From the NCBI GenBank assembly GCA_020650975.1, contig JAIPMN010001221.1, positions 2,255 through 66,254 of the forward strand: DNA of 64,000 nt, given 5' to 3'. Source of the stretch: Apostichopus californicus (lineage: Eukaryota; Echinodermata; Holothuroidea; Aspidochirotida; Stichopodidae). Below are positions 1 through 12,700 of this stretch, piece after piece; the stretch's first letter is position 1, and every line of letters begins with the position of its first letter. Made by a program: the position numbers and the translations under genes. The notes beneath the pieces were generated by a model. That model did no database searches, was not told the origin of the DNA, and saw only the letters and a program-made list of their open reading frames with translations.

Positions 1-887
1 AGAGTGCTGTCAGTCCATAGACTGCGTATAGCAGCCGGTTCGTAGAATTATACCAAGAATATAACTGACGTATAGTGATTAAAACTGTAAACGTACCCAG
101 GCTATATGAGGGTATATGTGTACCCTTAATGCAATTCGGCAACTTACATAATTTATACTTTGATACGGTTGGATGCATATATTATCCAATCGTTCAAATT
201 CAATTTAGAAAAGATTTCAGGCTCTCATTGTCTGCATAGATTATATAAGTTCATTCTTCCATTCTTTTCTCTGGTGGGGGGGGGGGGAGGTGGCGAATGG
301 CAGCTGAAATATATTATCGAGATCGGGTTCAGACTGCTATACGGGCATTGAGTAAGCTTGGTGGTTCACGCTTGGAAGGGAGACTTGAAAGAAATCTTTT
401 ATATTACTTAATAATAGGGCATAGCTCTTGTATAGTGAATATGAAGCGATGAATAAACCAGACAGTATATGGAATGCTTTTCTGTTTGTCTTGTTTGTGA
501 AAGTTCTAAATTTATGTCAACAAATAAAATGACATCACCCGTTTTGCCGTGTGTGTCCGTCTAGTTCATACATGCAATTTACCACCAAAGAAAGTTATAG
601 TTCACCATGAAGATGCGTATATTTGCTAACACTGTATATTTATCCGTAAATGGATATACTATATACGTATACACGCGATTTGTAGATGTCGTTCCAAAAT
701 TATAATTGCGCCCTTGACTAAACATATCAAGTTCGTCACTTTCCTTAAGTCGCTAGAGCATATATGAGAGTAATTTTCAACTGACAAGTCCTATACCCCA
801 CCAATGAATGGTACCTCATCTCTTGAGCTATCAAACCACATTCGCTTATTTTGGCCACTAGGCATGACCTTTTAGATATATACCTTT
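1..887. other. non-coding DNA, no gene seen
   Basis: No conserved protein or RNA can be supported here. The only marked feature is a run of 12 G at 276-287 inside AT-rich sequence. It may be intergenic DNA or an intron of the SOCS-type gene that continues at 5375. Confidence 0.5.
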
Positions 888-910
888 AGATATATATATA
901 TATATATATA
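888..910. repeat. TA dinucleotide microsatellite
   Basis: A short (TA)n run directly abuts the left terminal inverted repeat of the MITE at 911. It may have expanded from, or served as, the insertion target. Confidence 0.7.
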
Positions 911-2121
911 CAGTGTTGTAGCCAGGAGAAAGTGAGTGCCGGCTAATTTGAAGAGAGTGGCGGCTAATTTGTCTGACGATGGCGAGCGAAGCCAGCCCGC
1001 GAGCATAGCGAGCCCTCCTCTGCGTGAGGTCCAGGGGCCCTTGGTGGGGTTCGAGGGGCGAAGCCCCTGAAGATACAGGGTTTTAGTTGATTTCAATGCC
1101 TTTAGGTGGCTCTATTCTACCCCTATTTTATACATATTGCGATAAATATTTTGAAACCCGCCCAAAAACGCTACACAGAAACCTAAACTTTCTGACAATT
1201 GCGATACAAATTCCCGAATGTACGAGCGAATGTATTGACGTTGTTGTCACAGTAAATATGTGTGTGATTGCTCTCTCGTACAGTGGCGGAGCTAGGTGTA
1301 TCGGTCAGGAGGGGCGAGAATGGTCTGTCCGTGTCTGCGCTTGTGAGTTATGGCTCGCTCGTTGCGTTGATGATCATCTTTCGACACTATCTAAGCGGAG
1401 CGCCACTACAGGTTGGCGCGTAGCGTACAGAATTTTTTTGAATAAAGATACTCCCTAGATCGCCGGAAATGACCCTTTCCGGGCCTGGCTAATTTGCAGA
1501 TAAACGAAGAATAAATAGGTGTAATCGCCAAATTATACCAACAAAATGTGACAAATGTCAATAGGTAGATGAGAGCGCAATAAAAAAGGCTATAATCGCG
1601 AATAAGTAAAAAGTGGTAAAGAGGTGAAAAGGGCGCCAGCAGTCCATTTGAGTCCGTCAGGGGGGGGAGGGGGCATCCGCCCCCTGACTGTATGGACGCT
1701 CCGCCACTGCTCTCGCACGTATCACTCACACGTGTACTGCATGCAGCTGTTATGATTACCGTGTCTGCGCTTGTGAGTTATGGCTCGCGTTGATGATCAT
1801 AGTTTCGTAGTATTACTAGTTACCCAGGTTTTTATTTGGTTTCGTTCAGGCTAGAGAATCGGACTACAGTATTCTAAATTCTGATTCAGAATAGTAATAG
1901 GCCTATTTTGGGTAAATTTGTGAACAAATTATTTCGAGTTTGACACAGGTAATTTTCAGTGTATTTTGATTTCATTTAATACAAGATTCACTGATTTTTG
2001 TGACGGTCGGTAGGAAGCTTGAGTGCCGGTCGGTAGGATGCTGATTTACTCTGAGTGCCGGTCGGCAAGCACTAGTGGCGGTTACGCCCGACCGGCGCCG
2101 ACTGGCGTGGCTACAACACTG
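911..2121. mobile_element. hAT-like non-autonomous DNA transposon (outer copy)
   Basis: The left end reads CAGTGTTGTAGCCA and the right end, read as reverse complement, starts with the same 14 bases, so the terminal inverted repeats match. Subterminal GCCGGCTAATTTG and GCCGGTCGG motifs recur near the two ends. No transposase is visible. CAG-type ends suggest the hAT superfamily, but an 8-bp target duplication is not evident because the left flank is a TA microsatellite. A second MITE (1281-1709) sits inside, so the original length was about 780 bp. Confidence 0.7.
1281..1709. mobile_element. hAT-like MITE nested in the 911-2121 element
   Basis: Terminal inverted repeats CAGTGGCGGAGC match perfectly over 12 bases. 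The 429-bp element is flanked by CTCTCGTA (1273-1280) and CTCTCGCA (1710-1717), an 8-bp target duplication with one difference, as expected for hAT. No transposase is seen. Position shows that it inserted after the outer element. Confidence 0.82.
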
Positions 2122-3060
2122 GATTAGGGTTAGCCTGTCGGGTAGTCGAATGGTAGGGATTCTAAATTAGTACCCTTTTTTCGCTCACTCAGCAAAGACA
2201 TTTTGTGCTCGTGTTCTTGCATGGCTGTAGTACAATGGTTGCAACTACAGTATTTACTCTCTAGGATCAGTTTTTTGTGCTCAGTCAGTAATATTTTTCA
2301 AACCTAAGGAGTTCTGCTCAATTCAATCTTGCCATTATAAATAGTAATAGATCCTTTTCATGAAATGAAAAGCATCTAGGAATTAATTTGATACAGTCCT
2401 CAACATTTTGTAATTCAGACTTCTACTTTTCAGCATAGTATATACCGGGCAAATTTAATTTTCAAAACTTTTGGACTGTGACTTCATCTTTTGAAAGAAA
2501 CTTGACTAATCCGACTAGTGAAACTACACCAGCGGTCCACAAAGTTTTAGGTCCCATGACCCAGGATCTTTTAGGAGGATGGGGCTACAATTCACCAGAC
2601 CTCCCAACTCTCAGAATTGATGCTTAAAAACTATAGCTTGAACTGTGGACTTGATTAAAAAAGTCCCTGGATTGATTGATGTTGAAAAGCTCCAAAAACT
2701 GTAGATAAACTTTCAGACATTTGGAAAAAGTCCTGCAACCCACCAACAATTTCTTGCAACCCACATTGCGTACGTGGCTCATATGTGCCTCAATAGTTTG
2801 TGTACCCACATGGGAAATGGCATGTCGGTATTAAACGTGGTCAGAACACAATTTGGGAAAGCTGCTTTAAGACCTTCACAGAGGCATTCAAGCTGAATGA
2901 GTATCCTAGCTCCCTTCTGCAGTGTGTAAACAGAACTTTGTCCAATGGTTAAGATAATTGCTACTCTTTAAAAACGCATTCAAAAGAAAGAGTTCACAGA
3001 TTGAGGACTAAATTAAAGGGGGTGATATGCTCTAATATAATCCTCGATATCAGAGCAGGT
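2122..3060. other. non-coding DNA with a possible decayed hAT fragment
   Basis: The stretch starting CAGCGGTCCACAAAG at 2531 and running to about 2815 looks like one end of a hAT MITE of the CAGnGGTnC type, with repeated CAACCCACC motifs. I could not find a matching right end or target duplication. No gene is seen. Confidence 0.35.
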
Positions 3061-3498
3061 TTACTGTACTGTGTAGTACTGTACTGTGCAGATGTACTGT
3101 ACTGTACTGTGTAGTACTGTACGGCGCAGGTGTACTACTGTACTGTGTACTGTGCAGGCATACTGTACTGTGTAGTACTGTACTGTGCAGGTGTACTATA
3201 CTGTGTAGTACTGTGCAGGTGTACTGTACTGTGTAGTACTGTACTGTGCAGGTGTACTACTGTACTGTGTACTGTGCAGGCATACTGTACTGCGTAGTAC
3301 TGTACTGTGCAGGTGTACTATACTGTGTAGTACTGTGCAGGTGTACTATACTGTGTAGTACTGTACTGTGTACTGTGCAGGTGTACTGTACTGTGTAGTA
3401 CTGTACTGTGCAGGCATACTATACTGTGTAGTACTGTACTGTGCAGGTGTACTGTACATACTGTGTGTGTGTACACCTGCAGTGCAGGTGTACTGTGC
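3061..3498. repeat. GTACTGTAC-rich minisatellite
   Basis: About 430 bp of tandem units alternate TACTGTACTGTGTAGTACTG with TGCAGGTG or TGCAGGCA, with a higher-order period of roughly 30-60 bp. GTAC palindromes recur throughout, so single strands could fold into many small hairpins. The apparent ORFs on both strands here are repeat translations, not genes. Confidence 0.9.
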
Positions 3499-5374
3499 AT
3501 CAAACTTAATGATTTGGTATGATAAGGCAAGGAGAGACTACAGTTGTATCTTTTAACACAATTTGATAGTTGGATTTTATAAATTAGATATCGATTGCTT
3601 TAAATTTATTCCATTGTGTTGTATGAACTGAATGTTTGATGAGATGTCATATTTTTTGTATGTCGTCACAAGGGAAAATACCTACAGAACATATTTGTTG
3701 GCAGACTGTTTTATTACTCTAAAAGTAGTTATGTGAAAACTTATGTCACAGATGGTTTTGCTCTCATAATCCTTGTAGCATCACATGTACTGACTTGAAC
3801 CTGATAGTCGACTGCATGATTTAACTTGGCCTACAAGAATAATGCTCATCACCATTTAAGTATTATACTGACATCAAATGAACTTTTTTTCCATGTGCAT
3901 CAGCTGTCACGAATTTTACAAAATAATTAGTGACAATTAATTAGTAAAAAGCAATCTTGATAATAGTAAAGAAAACTTTGGAAAAGGATAAATATTTTTG
4001 TTTGTTTGTTTGTTTTCTCACAATTATGATCGATCATATTGGTAATTTGGAAACTAACTGTGAGTGTTGCTTTAAACAGGAGTGCAGTCACTGGTTTATT
4101 AACATTCAATATAGACATGCTGTGATTACAAGTCAACTGGAAGGCAGTCATTATAACCTAGCAATACAAAACACAAAAGGCATATATTTTTGGAATGAAT
4201 ACTTTTGGTTTTGATGGAAGCCAGTAACCTTTGCAATAATGATGACTAGCATGTACCTATATATGCAAACATGTGTGTAGGGGTATGTAGGGGTATCTAT
4301 GTTTGACACTCCTTGCTTGTAAACAGGTCATTCCAACAAGGAAAAGTTGAATCTTAAAATGTGTACATCCCCTGGGGCAGATTTTTAATGTTAGTCCGAC
4401 ACCCAAAATTCTGTTCGAACAACCAATAATCAGCTTTGCTAGTTGACTGGTGGATGACTGGGTTGTTTACATCAAGTTCAGATTGCATTGCAACTAAATA
4501 TTCCCTCAAATAGGTAAACTGATAACTGGTGTTGTGTCGCCCTCCATCACTTTTCAGATACTGAAAATAAACAAAATAAAACAAACATAGTGGTATGCCT
4601 ATGATCCACCAGAATAAGAGTTTAACCGGCTCAAAGCTGGTGTGCTACAGTATGTACAATATCAAACCTACACATCTCTCTGGCAGTGTGCATATTGGTC
4701 AATCATATTGGTCAATCATATTGGTCAGTCTGTAGTTTTTTGGCTACATTTTTTTTTCAGACAACCAAAGAGGCTGTTCAAACAACCAAACTGTAAGACC
4801 TGGTTGTGGGAGGGACAACCTAAAAAAAAAAAATGCTAATTTCCCTGATCTGTTTTGCTGGCATGAGCTTTTTCCGCGAATTCGCGGAATATCCGTGATT
4901 TCTTTTCTACCTCAGGGACAAAAACTATTATCCTAACACACTGTAGCATACACAAACTGGAGCCTATACCGCAATTTTTGCAAAGTTCCGTGATTTTTTT
5001 TTTACCCCAGGCTCATCCCTGGTTTTGTAGGTCACATGTTGGAGCCTCATTGTACTGTAGCCTGTAACTACCTGCTCTTTTTAATTATTATTGACATTAT
5101 ATCAATGGGTAATGTTTTAAATATCATCAATATTATATTCCAGTTACACATGAGCAAATTATCAGTAAATTCTTTTTACTGTCACTGATTGGTTGTGATT
5201 TTTACTATCAGTGCCTGATGTTTTAGTAGTGTTTGTCGATGCTTTGGTGTTGTAATAAATTGTACGGCCACTGTTACTTAAGTAATAGCCATTTGTTATC
5301 ACATTGTCCCTCGGATAGAACTTGAATGCATTTAAACGTTTCATTTTCCTTCTTCATTCTGGCCGTTTTCATAG
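3499..5374. other. non-coding DNA before the SH2 exon
   Basis: No coding exon of the SOCS N-terminus can be recognised. There is a 14-bp tandem triplication (CATATTGGTCAAT type, about 4689-4730) and a perfect 18-bp palindrome at 4872-4889. This is probably intron of the SOCS-type gene. Confidence 0.45.
4872..4889. repeat. perfect 18-bp palindrome
   Basis: TTCCGCGAATTCGCGGAA reads the same on both strands and contains CGCGAATTCGCG. It is GC-rich in an AT-rich setting. It could be a dimeric protein site, but nothing else supports a function. Confidence 0.7.
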
Positions 5375-5543
5375 TTTGGCTGGTACTGGGGTCCAATGAG
5401 CTGGGACGATGCAGAAACAAGACTGGAGAACACACCGGATGGCTCGTTCCTGGTTCGCGACAGTTCAGACGAGAGACACATCCTTAGCCTTAGTTTTCGT
5501 GCCAGTGGTACAACTCACCACACAAGAATAGAACACCAGCATG
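5375..5543 (+). CDS. SOCS6/7: SOCS6/7-like, exon encoding the first half of the SH2 domain
   Basis: The exon follows a polypyrimidine-TAG acceptor and begins in phase 0 with FGWYWGPMSW. It contains the SH2 phosphotyrosine-binding signature GSFLVRDSSD, where the Arg of FLVRDS is the essential betaB5 arginine, and SLSFRASGTTHHTR. It ends HQH-G at a GTAAGA donor in phase 1. FGWYWGPM with THHTR is characteristic of SOCS6 and SOCS7, which are substrate adaptors of Cullin-RING ubiquitin ligases for phosphotyrosine proteins. Known family proteins have a long N-terminal part before this SH2. It must lie in upstream exons that I cannot find in this window. Confidence 0.9.
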
Positions 5544-8500
5544 GTAAGAAACGTTTTGTGAAATCATTTCTGGTTCGTGGAAAGTCATTTGAATCGCTAA
5601 TACTTGAATATATGAACAAAGTAACATGTATATATCTGGTAGAAGCGGGTCTGCTTCTACAGTCCTGTACCATAAGAACACACCAGTGTCGTTTATTGTA
5701 ACCTGTCGTTGCGAACATTGCACAAGGACAAGCTTAAATGGTGATCACCGTTACAGATGCTTTTCATAATCCCTTTGTGACAATGTGACAATAAGAGGTA
5801 GTAAAATGTGACAACAAGAGGGATGAAAATATGGGCATCTTATTCCAAACTGGTTTGAAGATGACTACAGTAACTTTATGCCATTCTGTGGGAAGTGTGC
5901 TACACAGTGTGTGATGTTATGACAGTAGTCATGTCAGTATTCATCATGCATTGTTGAATTAGGATAACTTTTCCTTGAGGCAACATCAAATTGCAACTTT
6001 TCATGAGAGTGGTATCTTTCCTGTGTGAATTAACGGAGAAGTTTTCAGCTGAATTGCCATGATTGGCCATCATTGTGCTGTAGCCAGATACAATACTGAA
6101 CGTGTCACAAAGCTTCTTAATAACTATGAAATTTGCAATCTAACATTGAAAGTCTAGTTGGATCAGGTTTATAACTAGTGACTCAGCAAAATTACGAAAT
6201 CTTTTGTAAGAACAATGAACTTCTGCTTTGTACAGCATACTAATATGATCATGGTGGATATCACAAGTTTCTTGGAATTAAGCCAGACTAAACAAAACTG
6301 TAAATATTTTGATATTGAGTCATCACACTTATGTATTAGTTTACGCATTTCCTGCCCTTCTGGTCTTATGAAGTAAGACTTACAACAAGGAACTTTGCTT
6401 CACACAACTCTAAGGAAGTGCTAAAGATGTTGATTTCCCTTTGAGAAGTCTCGCTACATTGTTGCAATCTCTAAACAAACTGTGCGTCTATTTTGGTCCA
6501 ACTGGTAAGGAGGTTTTTAACATATATAATAACTTAATAAGTAGCTGTTCCTGATTGAAAACCAAATTCTACTTTTCATCAGTATAATAAATCTGTGCAA
6601 ATTCCATGAAAGTTTATACACATACACTTGGTGCCCTTGCCAAGTGTTGTCATGGATTGACCGCTAAGACCCGTCCTCCCTTTACCACCATTGGCCTGCC
6701 TCCCTTTACCGCCCTCGCTTGCACTCTAAGACCAGTACACACTTGCCAGCGAAGCCCTTGTTCTTGCTTGTTTGCTAAAGCCAGTCCTGGCTTGTATGCC
6801 AAGGCCCATCTATCCTTGCCCATACCTATTCTGGGGGGCGGGGGGGGGGGGGGTGGNNNNGGACGGGGGTTTGCCCTCACCTTTCTTGCTCTCCCACCAA
6901 GGCCAGTTCTTTCGCTTTTACTCGTCTCCCTTACTTGTCTTCTTACAAACATACTGTAGCACTCTCATTTGGCTACAATCATGTATTTCTAATAAAGTAC
7001 TCCTATAACAGTAGTATGTTTTAACAACACAACACTGTTCCTGCCATCACGCCATACACCTCATGTACCAATAATCAATGAGTGAAGCTTTATACAGCTG
7101 GTTATGAAGGGATCTAGGTTTAACTTTATAGCATATTTATGGAAGTTAGACATGTCACGCAATCCATGGCATTATATCCTTTGCAAATATTAGCTCAGCA
7201 AACTTCCAAACAAGCTTTCTTCATTTTTAATTTTTTTTTATGGAAACCCAATTGATTCCTTTCATTGTGTGCAGATGAATAAAAAGTGAAGAATTGAATA
7301 AATCATGTAGGGTTTTAATAGTTAAAAAGTGCATACCTTTGATGACTTGGCATAAAAATTAAGGTGTATTTTTTGCTGTACATGTACAAACATATTGATG
7401 CGTAGTAGTACCATATGCAGATACAGGTATCAAGTAGTACTGTATGCGGATACAGGACAATTGCAAAAGCAGCTAACTTGTTGGATTGTATGATATGAAT
7501 AACACTAGTGTAGTGTACTGATACTGATATTTGGCAACTTGCTCTTCCTTACATTTCATCATGATATAGTCGATCCATTGCCACAGATCCGACAACTAGT
7601 TAACTGCCTTTATGTTTGGTGCAAAAGGTGTCAAAGTCACATGACTTGATCTACAGTACAACCGTGTCATTATCAGAAGGATAGTCCAGGATTTTTTTTT
7701 TTTTACTAACGAAAGAAGAACATACACCGTACTTTAGAAGTATCATGGTGAAATTTATTACATTCAATTCCTACATTTTGTTTCCCCTTTTTTTCACATG
7801 ATATACCATATTATACCTGTGTTCAAAACTGAATCAAACAGGTGTGATATCATATTTGAATTTGCAGACCCAAGGTCAAACGTTTTGTATTTGCCTTATT
7901 TTTCTCTTGACTGTTTGACCTCGGATTGGATCTAGGGTTTTTCCTTTACGGATATGAAACTCTCAACACCCAGTCAATGTTCTGTTTACGCATCGTAATT
8001 TTGAAAATGATACAAGGATTGAAATGCTTGGATAAATTCCACTTTTGTTAGCCAAATATAAAATTTCCACAGGAAAACCCTACTAAAGTTAGTACCATAT
8101 AAACTCATATATATGTATTGTGTTGAAAATGCAAAGTAGGCACACACACAATTGCTGTTATCGCTGTTACGGTTGGATGAATTTTGTTAAAGCGTTTGCA
8201 AATATAGCGTTGCACGTCTGACTCGCGTCATAGCATAGGTTCTTCAATGGGCTGCCTTGTTTGTAGCCATATATAAAGGAAGCTTGATAATTTGATATTT
8301 GAATAATTCTTTTGAATTATATACTGTATTTAGTTTCTAAAGAAGAACTAAAAGTAAAGCATTTTGAAATATTCTATCAAAATTGTTAATTAATGCTAGC
8401 ATGAATACAGCCGTTTTGTGTTTTGTCAAAACTTGTTCCTAACCTTCCAAGAGTTACTCAAACTGGGATCAGACTAAGGTAAAGACTTAAAGTAAGATGT

Positions 8501-9285
8501 TACCATGGAGATTTATTAATGTCAATTTTTATCGATTGATTGTGAATTATGATTGGATTCTCAATGTTTCTACTACCCAAACACTTTTCCATGTACCACA
8601 CTCTTAAATAATATGTGGACATCAAATTGGACTTTTACTTTCTTATTTAAAATGAAACACGCAAGTTTGCTATTTAAGATATTCAACTCGAAACACAGTT
8701 GAGAATTTAAGTTTGAAAAAGCATCAAAGTATTTATCACATCAAGACACAGAAAACTTGCTTTCAAGCAGTATATATATGTAACTACAGTATTAGCCAAA
8801 GGCTGTTGACTAGCAGTAAATGAAACCATTATGAAACCAGATGGCAAGCAGTTGCATAGATTACTTAATGTTCACGTAATGTGCACTAGTAAAAAGAGCA
8901 TTAGCTTCACTATGAACCTTCAAAGTTAATGGTTACAAAAATAATGAAATTTTAAATCAGACATCTGTTGTTTTTTATATTCCCCTTATTTTCGTCCCAC
9001 AACAAATTTTCGTCCCCAACATATTTTCCCTTATAACCATTGATGTACAGTATGTAGTATTTGGCATATTCACCTATGGAAACTCACCTTTGGATATTCT
9101 GCAATATCTGTTAGATTTTTTCATCAGTGGCAACTTCAAATACAGTAGTTAAGCAGTAGGGACAAAAACCAGAGAATTGAATGTACTTTTCATATTTTCT
9201 TATTTAATAATAAGCTAGTCATGAAACAGTTGTCAGCATAAAATTAAAACAAAACATTGTTTCAATTTCTTCTTGTGAATGGCAG
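5544..9285 (+). other. SOCS6/7-like intron
   Basis: This 3.74-kb phase-1 intron has a GTAAGA donor and a GGCAG acceptor. It holds a degenerate repeat with a sequence gap (6640-6960) and otherwise unremarkable AT-rich DNA. No other gene is supported inside it. Confidence 0.75.
6640..6960. repeat. degenerate pyrimidine-rich tandem repeat with assembly gap
   Basis: Diverged units of about 24-26 bp of the type GCTAAGGCCAGTCCT followed by CTTGCC recur from about 6640 to 6930. A G homopolymer ends in TGG and four Ns at 6857-6860, which marks an assembly gap. ORFs spanning it on both strands are repeat artefacts. Confidence 0.55.
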
Positions 9286-9608
9286 GTAAATTCAGCTTTT
9301 GGTCGCAGCCAACTTCTCACGGCAGTACATCCGTGGTGGATTTTATTGAAGAGGCCATGAAACACTCGCACAATGGCAGCTTTTTATACTTTCTAAGACC
9401 GAGAATGCCGGGTTTGCCTCCTGCCCCTGTACAGCTACTCTATGCCATCTCACGGTTTCAGAAGGTTCGCTCTTTACAGCACATGTGCCGATTCGTCATT
9501 CGTAAGAACATTCGGTTGGACCATATCGACCAGCTGCCATTACCAAAGCGGTTAAAAAATTACATAGCAGGGGCGCACTACTATACGCCGGAAGCTCTGG
9601 AACCCTGA
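9286..9608 (+). CDS. SOCS6/7: SOCS6/7-like, last exon: end of SH2 domain plus SOCS box
   Basis: The split Gly codon is completed here and the frame runs KFSFWSQP to a TGA stop at 9606-9608. FIEEAMKHSHNGSFLYFL closes the SH2 domain, and GLPPAPVQLLYAISRF links it to the SOCS box. The BC-box is SLQHMCRFVIRK (the L-x3-C type that binds Elongin B/C). A Cul5-box-like LPLPKRLKNYI follows. The protein ends soon after with EALEP, shorter than the acidic tail I recall for vertebrate SOCS6/7. The expected role is an Elongin-Cullin5 ubiquitin ligase adaptor that dampens receptor and cytokine signalling. SOCS6 and SOCS7 cannot be separated from this part alone; invertebrates often have one ancestor of both. 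Confidence 0.92.
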
Positions 9609-9700
9609 AAACCCTGAAAACCGGGTAAATGCAAGTTGGAATCACCAAAATTGTCTTATTAATTAATCTCGTCGTGACTATCATGTATGGAATATTTGAA

Positions 9701-9706
9701 AATAAA
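9701..9706 (+). terminator. polyadenylation signal of the SOCS6/7-like gene
   Basis: AATAAA lies 93 bp after the stop codon, in a context followed by AT-rich DNA. It would give a short 3' UTR of about 110-120 bases. Other AATAAA words further right cannot be excluded. Confidence 0.5.
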
Positions 9707-9709
9707 TTG

Positions 9710-12700
9710 TAAAACTACAAATCAAAGGTTGTTATTGCCATAACCTGCCATGGTTAGCTATTGAATTTTGGATCTAACGTTAACCAGTCAGCCATTCACC
9801 CAGTAATAGTGTCAAGTTACTACATTAATGCCATGCCACAGAGTTAATCCCTACTACAAAGGCTGTAATCAGGAATGCTCCTCCCATCAATTGGGGGAAT
9901 GATATCACCATTGAAAATACCATTAGCATTGCTTTTTTAATCATGATATTAACAAAGCTATGTGGAGTTTTCTTCCATCTTCTCAAAATAATTGGGTACT
10001 AAAAATGGGAGTTTTATTTACTTTGCCTTTTCTCATCATTGGCTCAAAAATAAGACAAGTCGAAGGTATTTCTGGTAACTGTGACTTAATATCAAGTATT
10101 ATTAATGTTACATTGCTATCCATTGCCTAATGTAGAATGATTGCAATTTTATAATGTGATTTCCTTTGAATATCTGAAACTTCAAAGAAAGGAAAAAAAG
10201 ACAACAGCTGAATAACTTCTGCTCTTGTTTTGAGTACAGTTACTGCTAGTTTGACATATGTACGGTAGTGAAGTGAAACTTTGCAAGAATTTACATCCCA
10301 ATACAGAAAATAACTGAAAGGAAGCATTTCATGGGATATATTTTGTCAGAGGAAAAAAAGAATGGAGGCAAAAGGGAGTTAGTGAATAAGCTGATTCAGT
10401 TATGAAATGGTACTTTGAAATTGACAGAAGTGAGTTTTTGGAGTTGAAGGAGGGGAGTGGGGGGTGGGGTGTGGAGCGTGGGTAGGTTCCAGTGAAATAG
10501 CAGTATATTTTGCAATGTTACCTCATTTCGTAGTTGGTGCACACTGGCCTCCGCATTGGCCTTGAACCTTGTTCTTATCAACGAATCATGAGCTAAATAC
10601 TTTGATGTCCTTTTCAAAATTTACTGATTCAACCAAGGAAAAGACAGGAGATATTTTGCTGTTCATGCGTTTGCAAAGATTATTATCATATTTTTTTTGG
10701 GGTGGGAGGTATTATTGGGTACATTATTTCTTTCATACTACAAAAGTAGCTCATTGTTTGTTGTTTTGTTGTTTTTTCTTCTCTTTTTGAAGTATTGACA
10801 AGCATCTTCCATCTTCCATCTGAAATAAATTCAACTTTCTTTTTTATATTTGTGTTATTTTCGTTTCATAACCATCGATATATGTAGATTTGTTTCTAAA
10901 TGGTAAAGTTAGTAACAACATGAATGTAAGTCACTGTTGTAAGAGTAGGTAAGAATACTTGTATGTAGGTAACTACTTAACATGCAAAGTGATGATTGGA
11001 ATGTGGTAAATATGCAGCCGGTAACCTTTGCAGGAATTCAAGTGATAGGTGAGCTTTGTAGCTATTGGAAGGTTGTGGTAGTGACTAGTGACTACTTCAT
11101 TCTTTCTTTATTGGTAAACATTAGAATGAACAGGGAGGAGGAGGGGGGGGGGGGGAAGAACCCACAAAAAACTGAATGGACAGATTGCAACTTTGAATGC
11201 AGTTTACATTAATCACATTCAGAAGAAATCTCAGAAACATAACAACTTTTCACCAGAGATTCACTTATACTTATTTTGAATTAGGTTGTGGTGAAGTTTT
11301 ACTTAAATATGTTTTTCGGACTTTTACCATTGACACTAAATTAGTTGTCCTTAGTTTTACAAAGATGTTTTTTGTCATACAGTCAGTCATATATGTCATG
11401 CATATTCATATATGTCATACATATTCATATATGTCATGCATATTCATATATGTCATGCATATTCATATGTGTCATGCATATGCATATATGTCATGCATAT
11501 GCATATATGTCAGTGTGTATGTAAACCTACCTATTGTCCCAAATAGTAAATTCAATACATATTTACATATGTTAATTAACATTAATAAAGAACATTGTGG
11601 AAGTGATCTTCATATCGATCTGAAAATGAAATATTGACATATATACTGTAGTGAATCACATGACAGATCTATACATCTCACTGTGGGATGAGCTCAGAAC
11701 AATCTCGACAAATATTTTCCAGAGAAGATGACGACATTAGGTGAATGATGCAGACAGGATGTAGAAAGATTGTTTGCTACATTGTCAGTAACAGAGAAAA
11801 GTAAAAGACTATAGAAACTGACAGTTGTTTGCACGACTTGTCAACACATCTTTTTCTATTGAGTCAAACTTGAAATTAATTTTCGGGGCAGCTGTTTATG
11901 ATGGGAATGGATTAAAAGGTAAAGATGCCATTGTTTCTTTTTTGGGGGGGGGGGGGTGTGGGTGGAACAGTATTGTGTCCACTGACTGGATATGTAGCTT
12001 TTTGTTCTTCCATGATATTATCTTTGTTTTGCTCACCTTTTGTTTGTGTTATAACTACTTTCATAGCTGTAAATTTATGCAGATTTTTACCACAGATGTA
12101 TAGTTCTAATAAATCCTAAAATGTAAATTTGATTTATATTAAGCAGAAGAAATTGAAGGCTTCAGAATGTCTATAGATTTATCAACTTTATATCATTTAT
12201 CTTTCTTAGCAGATTTTGTTGTATTTTGTTGGTTAGACATTAGTCTTCTTTCATTTACCATTTATTTTAGATGACACCTTAATATTAAATATTTGTGGAG
12301 GAAGGGAATGAATTTATCTATATTATTATCAATCAATCAATCAGTTAATATTATTATTATCAATCAATCAATATAATTATTCACAGCAGTTAGTTTACAT
12401 GACTGTGATGTGAACAGGCCTGCTATATTGACAAAATTGAACTTTGAGCCAATTAAGTCAAAATTAAATGAAGTGGTTATTTTGGTGTTTTATCACAGAT
12501 AACAGAATTTTCTTTTAAGAATTCTCCCTCTTGAGATTTTGTTAGCCATAACCTACGGCTTTAAAAGAGATATATAATTTGGTTCTTGTGGCATTTCGGT
12601 AAAATTGTCCTGCTGGGTTGGGAAGGGTTGATCTGCCCCTGTGCCCGAGACTGAATTTCTGCGTCAAACTAGTTGCTACAATTTTTGTTAGTTTGGTAAT

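Noticed and set aside
911-2121. Possible coding gene in the 1087-1458 ORF
   Set aside because: It lies across the outer MITE and the inner MITE edge, with no recognisable motif.
2531-2815. Complete hAT MITE
   Set aside because: Only one end is convincing; no matching right end or target duplication was found, so it is noted only at low confidence.
3318-3556. Overlapping ORFs on both strands with CAGVLYCVVLY and LHSTVLHS repeats
   Set aside because: Both are translations of the GTAC minisatellite.
6606-7008. Pro/Leu-rich ORFs, one spanning the N gap
   Set aside because: Degenerate repeat and homopolymer G with unknown bases; no start context and no family motif.
11197-11637. 146-residue ORF with HIHMCH repeats
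   Set aside because: Its centre is the 18-bp tandem repeat; no domain is visible outside it.
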